A DNA stretch of 64,000 bases, from NCBI GenBank assembly GCA_023213395.1, contig CM041465.1:187123741-187187740 (forward strand), given 5' to 3'. How positions within the stretch are numbered: the stretch's first letter is position 1; each line of letters begins with the position of its first letter. Shown here piece by piece: positions 1 to 14,299 of the stretch. The position numbers and the translations under genes were made by a program. A model generated the notes under the pieces. That model searched no databases. It was not told where the DNA came from and saw only the letters and a list, made by a program, of their open reading frames with translations. The stretch comes from Cycas panzhihuaensis (taxonomy: Eukaryota > Cycadophyta).

Positions 1-149
1 TTTCATCCATGCTTCCATTTGTCCTTAGGTTATCCAAGATCTTAGGGTAACACTCATAAGATCTTGCTAAGCATGTATAAGCTTTTATACTTGCATGCGT
101 TAACTTTCTCCCTTATGATTTTGTCACTATAAGATTGTTTCTAAAATTG

Positions 150-515
150 CTTAAAGGGGATGCCTTGAAGTGGTTTTAGCACCTTCCATCTACTTCTATT
201 TTCACCTTCCAGTAGTTGGTTGATGGTTTCATCAACTACTTTGATATTGTTAGGACATTTAAAGCTGGCATAAAGTCCCTCTTATCTATCAAGCAAAACA
301 ATGATGAATCATCTCATAATTTTGTAAGATAATTCCGAGACTTAGTCAATGCCTACCATTTTCATCTTGATGTAGACCTCTTATTCAACATTTATACTAA
401 TACTTTGAGACCTTGTATACATTTAGAGGTCCTCAAACTTGGTCTGTAAACCTACGAGGAAGCCATTGACAAATGCTTGGCTCTTAAAGCTTTTGAGATT
501 TAAGTAGGAATCAAG
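150..515 (+). pseudogene. TE-1 gag remnant
   Basis: The reading begins with DALKWF, the same retrotransposon Gag core motif found in TE-8, and runs through a stretch with FINYFDI and SLLSIKQ to KCLALKAFEI. Gag forms the particle that packages element RNA. Several TAG stops interrupt it, for example directly after DALKWF, where TE-8 has a tyrosine codon. Upstream Gag sequence is beyond or too close to the window edge to be read. No zinc knuckle could be recognised between 515 and 1390, which is an AT-rich decayed stretch. Confidence 0.85.
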
Positions 516-1394
516 AAGATAGACAAGTCTACTATGGTGATAGACTTAACTTAAAGGCCCAAGCCTAACTTGTATGATCATACATATGACCATCTTACAT
601 CTTTTATTAGGGCTCTAAAGTGTACTATCAACATTAGGTTATGTGTTGAAAATCCTATTACTTTTAAGTAAAAGTAAGAAAGCAATGCCATTCCTTATAT
701 TTAGGGAAAGGAACATCAAGATCCCTCTACTCTTCCAACAAAAAATGCTCCTTGGTGTTCTCATCACTAAATTGATACTCATGATTGAGATGAATGTCAC
801 GTAGTATAGGCCATGGATTGTAAGATTCAAACTACTAATAATCCTATATCAAAGCCAAATTAAGACCAATTAATCCACAAAGACCCTTTTCTTGATTATG
901 ATATAAAGAACACTAAGGACATGAGTATAGGAAAGGATAAATAAGATAATATGACTTATAATAAGAGCACTAGCTCTAAGCCAAGTAAGAAATGTACCAC
1001 CTCACCTAAGGGAGGTGGTAAGCATGCTAACAACTAAAACTAGCCACCTCCTAAAGGTGGAAACACTAAGAGAACAATTAATATAATTGAGGTAATAAGG
1101 AATCTAGGCATGCTTAAATCCCTTGAATATTTACTGACCAAAAACCTTAACTCCTTACCTATCATCCCACCGAGACTTATATGTTTTAGGTCCATTCCGT
1201 CTATTACAAAAGATAGATATTTCTCTTTAGTTGATGATTTGAAGTCCATTCCTATTGGGATTTTGATTACAGACATATTAAAGAGTTACCCAAAATAACA
1301 TCAACTCTTACTTAAAGCCTTGGGGGTCTCTTTCCCTAGCTCCCCAATAAGTCTTACTTTCTCTATTGATCCTTTCATCTTACTTAGTAAAAAG

Positions 1395-1700
1395 AAAATG
1401 AACACTAATGATGTCCCTCTATTTTACATTGAGATCTGTAAAGAGGACATCAACATTTACCATGTCATTATTTATGAAGGCTCACAAGTAAATGTAATCC
1501 TTCTTTCCTCATAAAAAATCTAAAATTTATCAATTATGAACCTTGCAAGTGGATATGTTAAGGGTATGATAAGAACTAAAAGGTACCACTAGGGAAAGTC
1601 ACTCTCTCTCTCTCACCTTAGAAAGGAAAATAGTTATTATCGGTCTCACCATTATAGATCTGGACTTGGAATAAAATATTCTCTTAAGAAGACCTTGGAT
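1395..1700 (+). pseudogene. TE-1 aspartic protease remnant
   Basis: The translation contains IIYEGSQVNVI, which lines up with the protease active-site region VVDNGSSVNTM of TE-8. The catalytic aspartate position reads Y-E here, so the active site is lost. The retroviral-type protease matures the Gag-Pol polyprotein. Identification rests on position between gag and reverse transcriptase and on this one motif. Confidence 0.6.
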
Positions 1701-2939
1701 CAATCAAATCTCTATTATTTGTTCTTGACTCTTTAGTAAGCTTAAATTCATTCATGAAGGAGAGTTGAAGGTCATCATATAAAATAATATACCTATTAAG
1801 TAATTGATTCTATTCGTAGAAATTATTATAGAAATATGAGATCCATCTAACTCTTCTAAATACTTCTTTTAATCATTGGGCCTTGGGTAATACTTTTCCA
1901 TTAAGTCTCTTTCAATATCTAAGTAGGAGGTTAGGAGTGTTAACATGATTGAAATTATTCCCTTAGGGGAAAGTACTTTATTAAGTTAATCATATGTAGA
2001 AATATTTTAAAGCACTTTGAAACCTTTTCCTATATGCACTCCTACCTATATGAAAGAGACTCTACCCATTAACCCTATAAGATACCTACTTAATCTTACT
2101 CAAATGGTTTAAGACCTAATTCATGATGCCCTTTCATCTTTATATCGGGCTAATGATGCACTTCATTAAGGTAATCCTTCATCTAGCTAAATTTTATATG
2201 TGTCCTTTATTTTCATTGTATAAAAGATGTCCCAAACATTGTTATGCCTGTCTCTTATCCTTCCTAATAGTTATGCTTATCTTGGGCCATTACTTCCTCA
2301 TTTTATGAGGTAACTTATTGTGATTCACCCTTTCAAATTACTTAGTTTAATTAATATAGTGAGAAACTTCTCATGTATAGGCATCCAAACCTCTTACATC
2401 TAGAAGGTTTGACATCTCCTTCAAATACCTCACCTAGATTGAGCCCAATACAAAGGAGAGAAATTAGAGAGATTAACATAATTACTATGACCTCTCTCTT
2501 GACTAAGGTGATCATTTAGGAGGATATCATACCATCTATCATTAATGTATCCCCTCCTACAAACCTTCCCCTGGCTAATAAGTTTAGCATTCATTAGATT
2601 ATACAGTTAAATTAGGAATTTCCTAATCAACTTGGTCCATTCCCTCATGGTCTAATGATTATATATATCCTTTTTAATTAAGACCATGTCCTTCCTTCAA
2701 GGACAAGTTCCCTAGATTTATCTCACTAGTTTCCTTCTCAACCTAAAGGCTATATCTTTAGAAATCTCTTTCATCTTGATCATTTCAAGAATGATGAGAC
2801 AATTCTAAAGCATTTACGTAGAGCCTCACCTAATTTCCTTCCTAATCATAATAAGCTTGGTTCTGATAAGTACTTGTATCTTTATTTACCTTTAGCCATC
2901 TCAGATCACCCTTCATAAAATCCCTTATTTTTTGCAAGT

Positions 2940-3890
2940 CCTAACCCTCCTCACTTTGAGGAAGGGAATGCCATGATTTTTGGGGAAATAATGGACATTG
3001 ATTTCGAGATTGACGATATTGCAAGAGTCATCAAGGTTAGAGTAGACTACTCCCTTGAGGAAGTAAAATAACTTAAGGAGCTCTTCTAGGAGTTCATGTT
3101 AGTATTTTCTTAGGATTATAGTGACATATGGGGCCTTCATCCTAATGTTGTAGTCCATAACATTACTATAATCCTAGGGGCCAAACCCAAAAGGCAAAAG
3201 TAAAGACCCATTTACCCTCATGTATCTTCAGCTATTAAGTGAGAAGTTAACAAACTTATAAAACAAGGCTCTCTTGAAAATATTAACTATTCATAATAAG
3301 TATCCAACATTATTCTAGTTGTCAAAAAGAATAGGTTAATTTGAATATGCATTGATTTCCATGATATAAATGACACCTACCTAAAAGATAACTTCTCTCT
3401 CCTATTCCTTAATCAAATTTAGGATCAGACTACTAGTTTTAAGGTTATGCTACTCATGGATAATTTTTTAGTATATAATCATATTCTTATCTTACCCAAA
3501 GACCATCATAAGATTGTTTTCACAACTCTATAGGAGACATTTGCCTATAAGGTCATGCCATTAGCCTAAAAAAATACTAGAGCCACTTACTAGAAGGTGA
3601 TGGTTTTCATTTTCCATGAACAAATCAGAGTTATAATAATTGTCTACCAAGATGGCATGCTTGCCCTATCATGCTATATAAAAGATCACATTTAGGATCT
3701 GAGAACCCTCTTTAAGTGATATCACAAATATTTTTTATGTGTCAATCCACCCAAATGTGTATTTACTATCAATTAAGATAAAATGTTGGAAACCATAATT
3801 TCTCAAGATGGTATTATGGTAGATCCTAAAAAGGTAATGGCCATCATTGAAATTCCCCCTCTACATAATCAAAAGTAGGTGAAGTCATTC
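2940..3890 (+). pseudogene. TE-1 reverse transcriptase remnant
   Basis: Starts with the linker EEGNAM-like EGNAMIFG, paired with EEGNAMCMG in TE-8, and continues through CIDFHDINDTYLKDNF, FAYKVMPLA and SQDGIMVDPKKV, all Ty3/gypsy reverse transcriptase landmarks. The catalytic YxDD box reads VYQDG here, so the domain is dead. Stops at former CAG or TGG codons are frequent, for example in the segments opposite FQEFRDVFAWDY of TE-8. Frame is mostly kept, so decay was by base substitution more than by indels. Confidence 0.9.
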
Positions 3891-4059
3891 CTTAGCAAGC
3901 TAGATTTTTTTGGGTAGTTAATTGTAGACTTTGCATTAAATGTAAAGCCTCTTATTAGCCTTCTTAAAAAAGGGGTTCCCCTAACTTGGACCACGTCTAT
4001 CTATAAATCCTTTGAAAGATTAAATTCAGCCTTAATTTTAGCCCCTATACTTGCTCCTC

Positions 4060-4400
4060 CCCTCTTTAACAAGCCCTTCATCTTGTATACATCTTTTATG
4101 TAAGAATCCTTAAGCGGCATGTTTGACTAAGAAGATAAATTTGATAGGGAGTGAGCCATTTACTTTATAAGTAGAACTCTTGTTGTTGCTAAACTTAATT
4201 ACTTTACTTTAAAGAAAGAATGCTTATCTTTGGTCTTTGCCACCAATAAACTTTGCCATTATCTTCTTGGAAACATTACCTTTATGATTGTCCAATCTAA
4301 CCCTATTCATTTCTTACTCACCAAGAACGATCTCATAGGTCAAGCAGGTAAATGGGTACTCATTTTATAGGACTTTAATTTTTAAATTTAATTAAAAATC
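4060..4400 (+). pseudogene. TE-1 RNase H remnant
   Basis: Shows PFILYTSFM, AIYFISRTLVVAKLNY, KKECLSLVFATNKL and YLLGNITFMIVQSNP, in the order of a Ty3/gypsy RNase H. As in TE-8, the first catalytic aspartate region reads LYTS instead of a TDAS-type motif, so this change predates the split of the two copies. TAG stops interrupt it. Confidence 0.85.
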
Positions 4401-4689
4401 TAAAAAGGGCATGGTGGTTGTTGAAATGATGGCAAAAGTACCATTACCAAATCTTACTAATATGACCATTGATGATAGGCTCCATGATGAGCAAATCTTT
4501 TAGGTAAATGCTATGCCTCTTAAAGAGGTATGATATAAGAAGATCAACTCTTAGCTTTTAGACTAAACCTTTCCTTCTTCTGTCTCCTTTAAGAAGAGGA
4601 GATAAATTAGAGCCACTACTTATTAATATCTACTCTTGAAGGGTGTCCTTTATAAGTGCTCTTTTGATGGAGTCTTGTTGAGGTGTTTT

Positions 4690-5773
4690 TCATCTTCCAA
4701 AGCTCAAATTGCCTTGACAGAATACCATAATGGCATATGTGGAGGCCACTTCGATGGCCAATCCATAGCCTAATGTATCCTTCAACTAGTGTACTATTGG
4801 CTACCATTATTCAAGGATGCCCATGCTTATATTCAAAAGTATAAAAAATTCTAGTCACATTCCACTTTAATATACCGACATGCTTAGTCTCTTAAGTTTG
4901 TTATTTCTCCATGGCCTTTCTTCTAATGGGGCCTTGACCTCATTGGTGAAATCTACCCCCCTTCTTTGAGTAGTTATAAGTTTATTTTGATTACTATGGA
5001 ATACTTTACTAAGTGGAGGAAAGCCATTCTACTGGTCTCTATAACTAGAAAGATTATTACCACATTTATCTTTCAATATATTATGTATAGATCTAGGGTT
5101 CTTAATGTTATCATCACTGATAATGAAACTTCATTTTATAACTCTTAGGTAGTTGAACTATGTGAGAAATTTCACATTACTTATTACTTATCAACACCCT
5201 ATCATTCTCAAGCCAATGGTCAAGTTAAAGCCTTCAATAAGACATTAGCATAAATCTTGGCTAAAACTATGGCTAGCTCCCATTAATATTGGCATGTTCA
5301 ACTATTTCCTACACTATGGGCCTACAAAACCTCTATTAGGAATGCAAATGGTATAACACCATTCTCTTTAATCTATTTCTTTGAAGCCTTTCTACCCCTT
5401 AAAGTAAAAATCCTATCTCTACGTGTTTCCTTGGAACACTTCATTAATAAAGAATACTAGAGAGAAGCATACTTATTAGAATTAGAAAAAAAGGATGAAA
5501 CATGCTTGACTACCCTTCAAAATAATCTAGCTTCTAAAACTAGAGCTCAAGTGGGCCACAATAGGTAGTTGAGACCTCGTAAGTTTTGTGTTGGTGATAA
5601 GGTACTCAAGGTCAAGTATCTTTATGACAAATAACAAAAGTTCATACCTAAGTGGGTAGGACCTTATCTCATCATTAAATATCTAGAGAATGTGCATATC
5701 ACATTTTCACCCTTAGCAATCTTGAGTTTTCAAAAGTTAATCAATTTGTAATTTCTATAAAAATTCTATGTTT
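4690..5773 (+). pseudogene. TE-1 integrase remnant
   Basis: The zinc-binding start is read as YHNGICGGHFDG, the core as GLDLIGEIYPP, then IITDNETSFYNS with the second DDE aspartate kept, and YHSQANGQVKAFNKTLA with the third acidic position gone (V-K-A-F for a V-E-x-x pattern). The C-terminal part VGDKVLKVKYLYDK and the end KFYV match TE-8. Integrase inserts element cDNA into the chromosome. Stops at 5150, 5250 and later break the frame. Confidence 0.9.
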
Positions 5774-8700
5774 GAAAGGAGAACATATATCCCTTTGAAA
5801 TAAGGCTAAAACCATGACTTCGAAAGCCTCATTTGCTAAAGAGCCTAAATTATGGTAATCCCCATCACGTACTTGTGATGGGTGTAAACCCTTTGAACTA
5901 CTACTAATAAGGTTAAACTATGGTAGTTACACCTCTAAAAATAGGTGTTGAAGAGGCTAAACTATGACAACTATCCCTCCCAAAGCCCTATCAACATGAT
6001 GGCTAATCTAGTGTTAAGTTTGAATTTAAACATGACCATGCAAAGGGCTTTCTCAAGCCACCTGTATTCCATTCTAATGGAACATTCTTCATCACTTTTA
6101 CATGCTAGAAACTCATCATCCAATCTAGTCTTTAGTTTATCTTATGAAATAAACACAAGGCATCCAAGTTCACACTTCATTTTAGTCCTAAAAGCTAAGC
6201 TTTCACCATTCACCATCTTGCTCTTTATCATTAGTAAGAGATTTTAGTGATAAGGGGAAAAATGTTTCACCATAGTTGTCCCTTTGGTATAATTAGGTTT
6301 ATATTTTGGATTATTTTCTCAAGCCACTTGGTAGTTATGATTTTTATTTATCTAATGGATATCATTTTGTTCACATTTTAGTATAGGATTTCTTTTAATT
6401 GATTGTTTAATGGTGTGGACTTTAGTTAGGATATATTTGAACATGTATTATTTGATTGTAAATCATGTAAGTTGAAGGATTACCAATTGGATGACTAAAT
6501 GCATGTAATTGTGATGATCTTCTTTTACTGATGATTTATACTATGATACAATTTATTGCTCTTATCAAACATGGTTTGTAAATTGCTCCAAGTCTTCCCT
6601 TTTAAGCAAGTTTTTCTTTCAACACTATAAACCATTTTAATTAGTTCCAACCTCATTTATACCTCTTTTTGGCCTTTTCTTTTCATGTTCAGCTCCCCAT
6701 TGGAGTCATTTATGTATTTAGAAAACCTTAGCATGTCATTTTTGTTGAAATCTACTTTTAATCCTTAATTTTTAACCTTCTTGACTTGTTGTGTTTTTAT
6801 TAATACGAAAAATACAACCTTAGAAATAAAATGTAATAACTTCTACATTTTTCATTTTATTTATAAAATCACATTTTAAGTTATTTATCATGTTTTTACT
6901 ATCATACTTAAATCTTAAGAAACAAAATGCTAATTTCTCATAAATTTCACTTCAATTTCTACCTAAACTTGTAATTTAGCATTGCCCCACCTACCCTTAT
7001 GGATTTGTGATTATGCCATCTTCCTCCATGTAAGGTTTAATTAAGGAAAGTCAACTTAACCATGGGTAGAAACCATGGTTTTTCCATTCATCCTCTCTCC
7101 TTTGATTTTCTATAAATCCTTACACTTTTTAGAGGATAAGGGAGAGCTCATGATGTAATGAAGTGCTACTGAATTTTTGTTAGCCCTCTTTACTAGTGAC
7201 TTGTTGCTATTTGAAGTGGATTAAAGTTCACCTTCTTAGAAGATTATGAATTATGCTAGAGAGATTGGATGTCTATCTTGCCTCAATTATTAACAAGTTC
7301 TTAGATTCATCCTTCTCCTCACTTGTTGAGGTCTTCTTCTTTTAAATTTTGCTAGTTTATGTTTGCATTCTCTTCTCTCACATCACTCACTATTGTCAAG
7401 GTCATCATGCTTATGGTGCTTGGAGCTTCTTTACAACTTATTAGACAAGATTATAATATTAATATGAGTCACAAAACTTATATCTTTATTAAGTTTGAGG
7501 TATCTTTATTATAGTTTAATCTTTATTTCAGTAATGAGAGTAGTTTTCCTTTGACTCAATCTATACATTTATTTTTTTTAAAGGAGTTTTTTTATAGTTG
7601 TTTCTCTTATTTTTAGTCAAAACTTATTTATTTCTTTTAAGTTTATTGATTGGTTTAACTTGGGACCAAACCAATTTTGATCTTCAACTCATTATCACAT
7701 TGTTGGAAGCACAAAAGGGATTATTTTGAGGGATTGAACTAGTTTAATCCTCAGTCTCAACCACACTTAAGCAAAATAACCTATTTGCTTATTTGCTTAT
7801 TTTGATTCATAATATATAAAGAAATTGGTCTCAACAAAGGGTTAAAGAAACTAATCCAATTCTTTGTAAGAAGGTGAATGGTAAGAAATAGTATCTTTCA
7901 AAAAACTAAATGCCTTAACTCTCTTCCATATAGTTATGGGTAGTTCAAGTCATTCATTTCCTATCAAAATTCCTATTGTGTAATATAAATGCTACCAAAC
8001 TTTTGATATGTTTCCAAAGTTATATTCAAGATTTTCCTTGTAAATGTGATGATTTTAATATTAATGTTATTGTTTATTCGATTAATGGGATACATTCTAA
8101 AGCATTGATAATCAAAATAAAGTCAACCTAGTACTCTATAGCTTCATTGTAAGGTGCTCTCTTTACCCCTATCTCTTATAACTTTTTTGGTCTATAGGTT
8201 TCTACAAATACATAAAAGGAAAGAAAAATAAAGAGAATGTCTACTCATTTACATTGCTTATTGGTTTGTTTATTGATCCTTCTCCTTTATTTACTCATAA
8301 AAAGGAAAGATAGGAAATCAACATTTGGGTTTGGAATCAAAAGGTTAAAGTGGTATATTTCTTAGATTCTTACATTCTTTGATTCTCTATTGAGTAAGTC
8401 ATTAAAGATTTAAAAAGAAGTGAAAGAATAACAACTAAGATAATCATAAGTGCAATGAAAGATCTTAGAGTCTATTTTTACTTATGTGCTTGATTTTCTT
8501 TCTTTCACAATCTATTTAAAAATATAAATGAAAGAAAGGAAAGGAATTGCATCCATTTATGCATTATTTGAGTGTTTGGTTATGTGCATGATTACTTATT
8601 ACTATTTGCATTCAACTTTAAATTAATTGCTAGACTTGCATATAGGTGTGGTTTGATGTTATTTGGTCCCCTTGGGATAGATTTCATCTCTTTGTTGAAG

Positions 8701-9360
8701 ACTTGCTTGATCACTTAGAACTTGGCATCCTTGGTGTATAAGTTTCTCCTCTCTTAGAGAAAAATACTTCTCATCATTAAGAGGTTTTTTGACCGATTAG
8801 GACTTGACATCCTCAGTGTATAAACTACTTCTTTAAGATTGTTTTCCTTTTTAGTTGTATTCTAAATGCTAAAGGAAGTGACTTATCACTTTCCTTTAGG
8901 TTGAGAGTGACTTCTTATTTCTTCCTTGACCTCTAAGTGTGGGAACCCATCAGAGTCAGATGCGAGCATCTTGGCACTATTCATTCTCACAGATGGATTA
9001 TTTATAAGTGAGGGAGTCCCTAGTAATTAATCTATGATAGGGTCATTAGTCTAAGGTCTAATCTCTTCTTGGGTCCTTACACTCATTAATCTTCCCTTTA
9101 TATAACTAGTATGATATATATTACTCTTATTTGGGTGGAAATGGTAGTTTAGGTTTGAATTTCATCCATAGGAGGGCTTTTTGGGTAGTAATAGGACAAA
9201 CCTAGGATGTTTATTTTAGGGTAAGGACCCCCAAAAATCCCTCTACTTTTTGGAGGTTTGCTTGTCATCTCCCTAATGTTAAGAGGGATTTTGTTTGACT
9301 TGTTTGATTTGAATGCTTGTACTTGATTATATTTTGGTTTAATTTTATTATGCATGTATG
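5774..9360. other. Non-coding AT-rich DNA downstream of TE-1
   Basis: No protein domain was recognised on either strand. The short open frames (for example 5945-6247 plus and 9149-9355 minus) resemble no family known to me. The 3' tail and 3' LTR of TE-1 should lie here; a TATA-like stretch at about 9095-9105 would fit an LTR promoter, but without the matching 5' LTR the borders cannot be set. Confidence 0.4.
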
Positions 9361-12300
9361 AAGTAGGCTAATTTACAAGTTAGTTTATTTTTCTTATCTT
9401 TATTCTAGCACATGAGTAAAGATACCTCTTCTTAGAGGTTAGTTGAAAAGTCCACCCTTAAAGACACACTACCATTGGTCCCCATTCATGATAATTATGG
9501 AATGTCTTACACCTAAAATATCTCTAAAGTAAGAAGGTTTATAGGATTCTGAGGGAACTATTGATGATATTTCAAAAAGTTCTCCAAAATTACACATCCA
9601 ATTTCCTCTTTATAGAAGAAGGGAATGAAATTTAAATAAAGTAGTAAATGCAGAGAGGAATTTTAACTATAAAAAAATGTACTTACATCAATGTTTTTTA
9701 GTAGAGGGGGTTTTTCTTCTCCTACACATATCACATCTAGAGTTGAAGTATACTTAAGGAGAAAGGGGCAAATCTCATATTATAAGTACTATTATCCTAT
9801 GATTGATAAAAGTCTATAATGACTTTTAGTAAGGAAGAGCACTTGAATGACAATATAAACTAATACTACATCTTTTCTTTTATCAAATAATAATAAAATA
9901 GGGGTACAAAGGTAATTATTGCCTAGTTTAATATTAATGATGTGTTTCAACTTGATGATAAATCCTTATCATTACACGTGATTCCTTTCCTTCCTTCTAT
10001 ATATTGGATGATATCACAAGGAGAACTACTAAGGCACCTACTATCTTATTAAAGAAACCCAAATCTCAAATAGAAAAGGAAATCAAAGATGACCTTATCA
10101 AAGATAAGTAAATATATGAGTTGTATGAATAATCACTTGATCAATCATTCAAAATGGTCAAATAAACAAGCATAATGAAAGGAAATTATAACAATATAAG
10201 AATAAAAAAATCCAAAATGAAATATAAGAGAGAGATTAAACTAAATAAAATGATGTTGATTCCATAATAATAATGATCAAAATGATAAAGAGTGCCTTAC
10301 TTGAGTGTCAATAAGTAGGGGATGGTACGTAGTTATAATCAAACCATAAGTAAGATCATCTAAATATTTATCAAGATATGTATATTAAAAGTGAAGGTAA
10401 TAGAGTATCTATAATGAAATAAAAAGGACAAAGAGAAAAAAAATCTTAAAGTATATTATAAAATTAGTGTTTTAAACTAGTGAATATATTTTTCTTTAAT
10501 AGCTAAAATCCCCATAAAGTGGGATTGACTCTTTTGCATAAGGCATCATGGGATAAGAGGAACTATTCTGCCAAAATTTCCTAAGACTTTCACTTGACCC
10601 TACCTACTTTAGAGATACAAATAATACATATCTTCACATCCTTTAATAATATGAAAGGATGCAAAGACTAAATTACATAATATTTATGGGTGCATAGTCT
10701 TAACACATACCAACATACTAAAATAACATATCAAAACATCCATGAATTACATGAAATCCTAAATTAAGTTACACCATAAGCCCTTTAATATCTCATGTCT
10801 AATAGACTCAAACAAGAGTATAAGCCCCTATTTCAGGTGTAAAAACCTCATGAAATCCTACTAGCACTGCACCATAAAATAATCTACAAGCTGAGCCCAA
10901 TCTTCAATAATCCCTCAAGCTCCATGTCATACTATAAATCCATCTACAAACCATCCTCAATCACTAAAAACATATCAAAATATACACCTTAATGTTCATG
11001 CTCTAAAATGTAACTGGGCTATGCCACTAATAAATACATGTCATACCACCATCACTACAAACACCTCAACCTATGAAAACCAACTAGTATGCCCCTTTTA
11101 TTGAAGTGGTTTAGGGTCTTTAAAATACCAACCTCTTCAAAAATTGGTAAAACTATTGACTATGGATAACCTACTTCATGTGAAGAAGACTTTGAGTTTT
11201 AAGTCCATAAGTTAAGGTCATAACCATCAAAACCATCCCTTATTCAAAACCCCCACAACCCCATAGCTCCAATCTACATATCATGATCTACCTCTCCACT
11301 TAATCCAATATAAATAAACTCAAAAACCATGGGCTTATCTAACTTCGCAGAGAGTAATACTACTAAAGATAAGATATCCCATAACAATACACATTGATAA
11401 CCCTTGATTACCATCCTATAGTTGGTTGGTTCACTACTAGGTAGAGCGAAAAACTTGATGCATCATTGCAATGATCCTAAAAGAGATGTAGGGCCTTATA
11501 TAACAAGTTCTATAATAAGTCTTTCCATTCTCTATATGCTTTCAAAGCACCAGTCTTTAAGATGACTTGAAGCTTATCTACTCCAAGCAAAGTTGTCATA
11601 ATTGTGATTTCATAGGACATGTCTAAGAATATTACAGTTTAATAGCTAGTTACTCTAGCCAACTTTGGCAACTTCTACAAGTACGTTTGTGTCTATAATG
11701 ATCATCCATTATATTGTTGTTGAATGGACTAGTCTTGTGATGTCAAAAGGTAATGATCTAGTGGCATTTACTATTCTCATGTCAGACATATCTATTCCTT
11801 ATATAAGTGGCCAAAAAAATCACCACCATAACTACACCTATAAAACTTTTGTTTTGCCATTTCTTGATTACTATTGGTGTAATAGAAATGTCACTAACTA
11901 GCCATGCAAAACAAGCAAGCCCTCACTTGATAATAACAATTAGTAGTTAAGGCACATCTTTGATGGGATTATGCTACTTGACTCTAACAACTAACACTCA
12001 TGTGTCATAATAGAAGGAGCAAAAGTCATCAAGTATCTATTCAATCATATTATAGGATCAATCAACCTAATGAGGGTTAATCCAATTCTCTAGGATTAAC
12101 CAACTTAGAACTATATCATTGACACTTCCTTTAACTGATCATTATTGACCACAAATACCAGATTATAAGATCATAATCCTACAACTCCATAAATCATTAA
12201 AACTACCACACAATTATCATTGGGTTCAACTAATACCACGAATATCTCCTTAGCTACTTGGGAAGTTATACAAATGCCATTATACTAAACTCAACTAAAC

Positions 12301-12780
12301 AAGCTTCTTCTTAATCTACCTTTCATCACACAATAGGAACCCACCTATTCTTTAAGACCAAGGTACCATCTTACCAGATGATAGTACATGTGGACTAATA
12401 ACCACTATTATAATAAGTGTATCCATGCTTATAGTTACTATTGAAATATCCATCTAACTAATTGTATTTATAATATAGACCAACAAAGAGTTTAATATTG
12501 CTATGCATGTAGTAGTCTGATAACACTCATATCTAATACCACATAGTCCTATGACCAACTAACTATAATGACATCCAACTTAATCCTCCAAACACTATAA
12601 TTTTCATTGACTAGATCACTGCTATCTATCCCAATTGGTAATTGTAATAACATCATTCATATTACTAATTACTCAGGTAAATGCATCAAGTAAACTAATG
12701 TCACCACTAATCTTAACTTTGCATATCAATAAATTAGCTTTAATATTGACTAGCTCATCAGTGCAATGGTTGAATCAATG
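9361..12780. other. AT-rich DNA without recognised genes
   Basis: Dense stops in all frames. The 78-codon open frame at 11665-11901 has no recognised motif and sits in sequence with the same TAG-rich composition as its surroundings. Probably old transposon debris. Confidence 0.4.
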
Positions 12781-12899
12781 CGAGATGTGATGGATGGGAA
12801 TACTATAAAAACTCTAGCCTATGCTTATAGCTTCTTGGAAGAGGGACTTTAGGGAAAAACTACTTGAAGCTTTATTGTTCATCATATCAACCTTTTGAT

Positions 12900-13130
12900 T
12901 TTGGCTTTTGTAGTTATCACAAGGCCTTTAATTAAGTCTAAGAACTCTACTTTATTATTAGAGGAGGTCGTTAGCCCCTCAATATAATCTATTAGAATAA
13001 TCACCTTAGGATCTTTAATAATACCCCAATCCTTAGTTCGATGTGGATTAATTTGGAGGCATTATTAAAGAAAAGATGGTAATGAATTTTTACCCATATA
13101 GGCTTATACTTAGCCTTGGGGTTACCATGC
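12900..13130 (-). pseudogene. TE-2 possible terminal RNase H remnant
   Basis: Reads KPIWVKIHYHLFFNNASK on the minus strand, resembling the start of the RNase H that closes many plant L1 ORF2 proteins (pattern W-x-K-x-N-x-D-G-A-S-K). The following residues IGVLLKILR would fit the second strand. The call is weak: too decayed for the active site to be judged. Confidence 0.35.
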
Positions 13131-14299
13131 ATCACATACTTAACTTTGATATGTAACTCAACCATTAGCTTATATTCTCCATTAGATAGGGGCTTATTAA
13201 CTTTAGTAACTAATTCATGGGCTTCAAAAAAATATCTTAGTAGCCTAATATTGTAAAACTAATAGGAGAGAGGTGACTATAGTTTTTATTAGAAGAGGGC
13301 CTCATTCTAAAATAGGCAGATGCACTAGTAGGGTATATGAGGTAGAAGGATATAAACTAGTCAAATGATCAATTTACTTATGAGCTAAAAAAGACACATT
13401 CTTATCCATGATGTATTGATGTAGAACAAGCTTTAGAAGTTGATAGCTTGAGAAGATAGGCAGTTCAAAAGCCTCCATAACTCAAGCTAAACTTCACTAG
13501 TAAAAGGGCAATATAAGAATAAATAGTTAATACTCTCTTCTACCCATCTATATAACATGCATATAAATGGCCCTATGATCTACCTTTTACATAAGTTTTT
13601 TAATACTAAGATAACTCTATACATCACTAGCTAAATGAAGTGATTAATTTTAAGAATTAATGGGTTACCTTGTAGCTATCTACAACCTATGGAACTTAAT
13701 GGATTCAAGATAACCTTCTCCTCCTACATTAGTCTAAAATCATCCTTGATAGCATATAAACTTAGTCTCGAGTAAGCCCCCTATATTAACTCATCTTCTC
13801 CCTCTTAGATTTTGATCTTTCATTAGAAATCATTAGCTTAAAATTCTCATATTATGGATGGAGAAAGCAAGGAATTCCTAGCCAATCGTCAACCCCTTTT
13901 AAGGTCTAAGGCAAAAATTTGCCTTCTCTTTTTCTAAAGAACTTAGTAACTTCATGATTCCTTTACGATCTAAACCATATCTGGAGGCCTACAATTAGCA
14001 TGTTACTATTGATTAGTGGTAGCCCTTAAATTAGATCCATCCACACATCAATCTTACTACCATCATTAGTCTTCCATGATATTCTTACATTAAACAACTT
14101 GACATTGCATAGATCTTTCTACAAATTAGGGACCCAACCTTATACAACATCAAGTTTAGGTTTAAGACACATAATTTTACTCCACCCAAGTATTTATGTG
14201 TTAATATTCTAGTGAATAGGGAGCAAGGTTTAATTAGTATTCTCCAAATGATCTTAGCTCCACATAATATAGGAGTCTATGCCATGGGCCTAACCCCTA

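Larger units (their letters stand above)
1..5773 (+). mobile_element. TE-1: decayed Ty3/gypsy retrotransposon, 5' end outside window
   Basis: Gag, protease, reverse transcriptase, RNase H and integrase remnants occur in Ty3/gypsy order on the plus strand. Each can be read against the matching part of TE-8 (39454-46083), including the shared integrase end KFYV, so the two are related. There is a stop roughly every 10-40 codons, most of them TAG where TE-8 has CAG or TGG. The LTRs were not found: the 5' one is outside the window and a 3' one should lie somewhere after 5773. The element is surely inactive. Confidence 0.9.
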
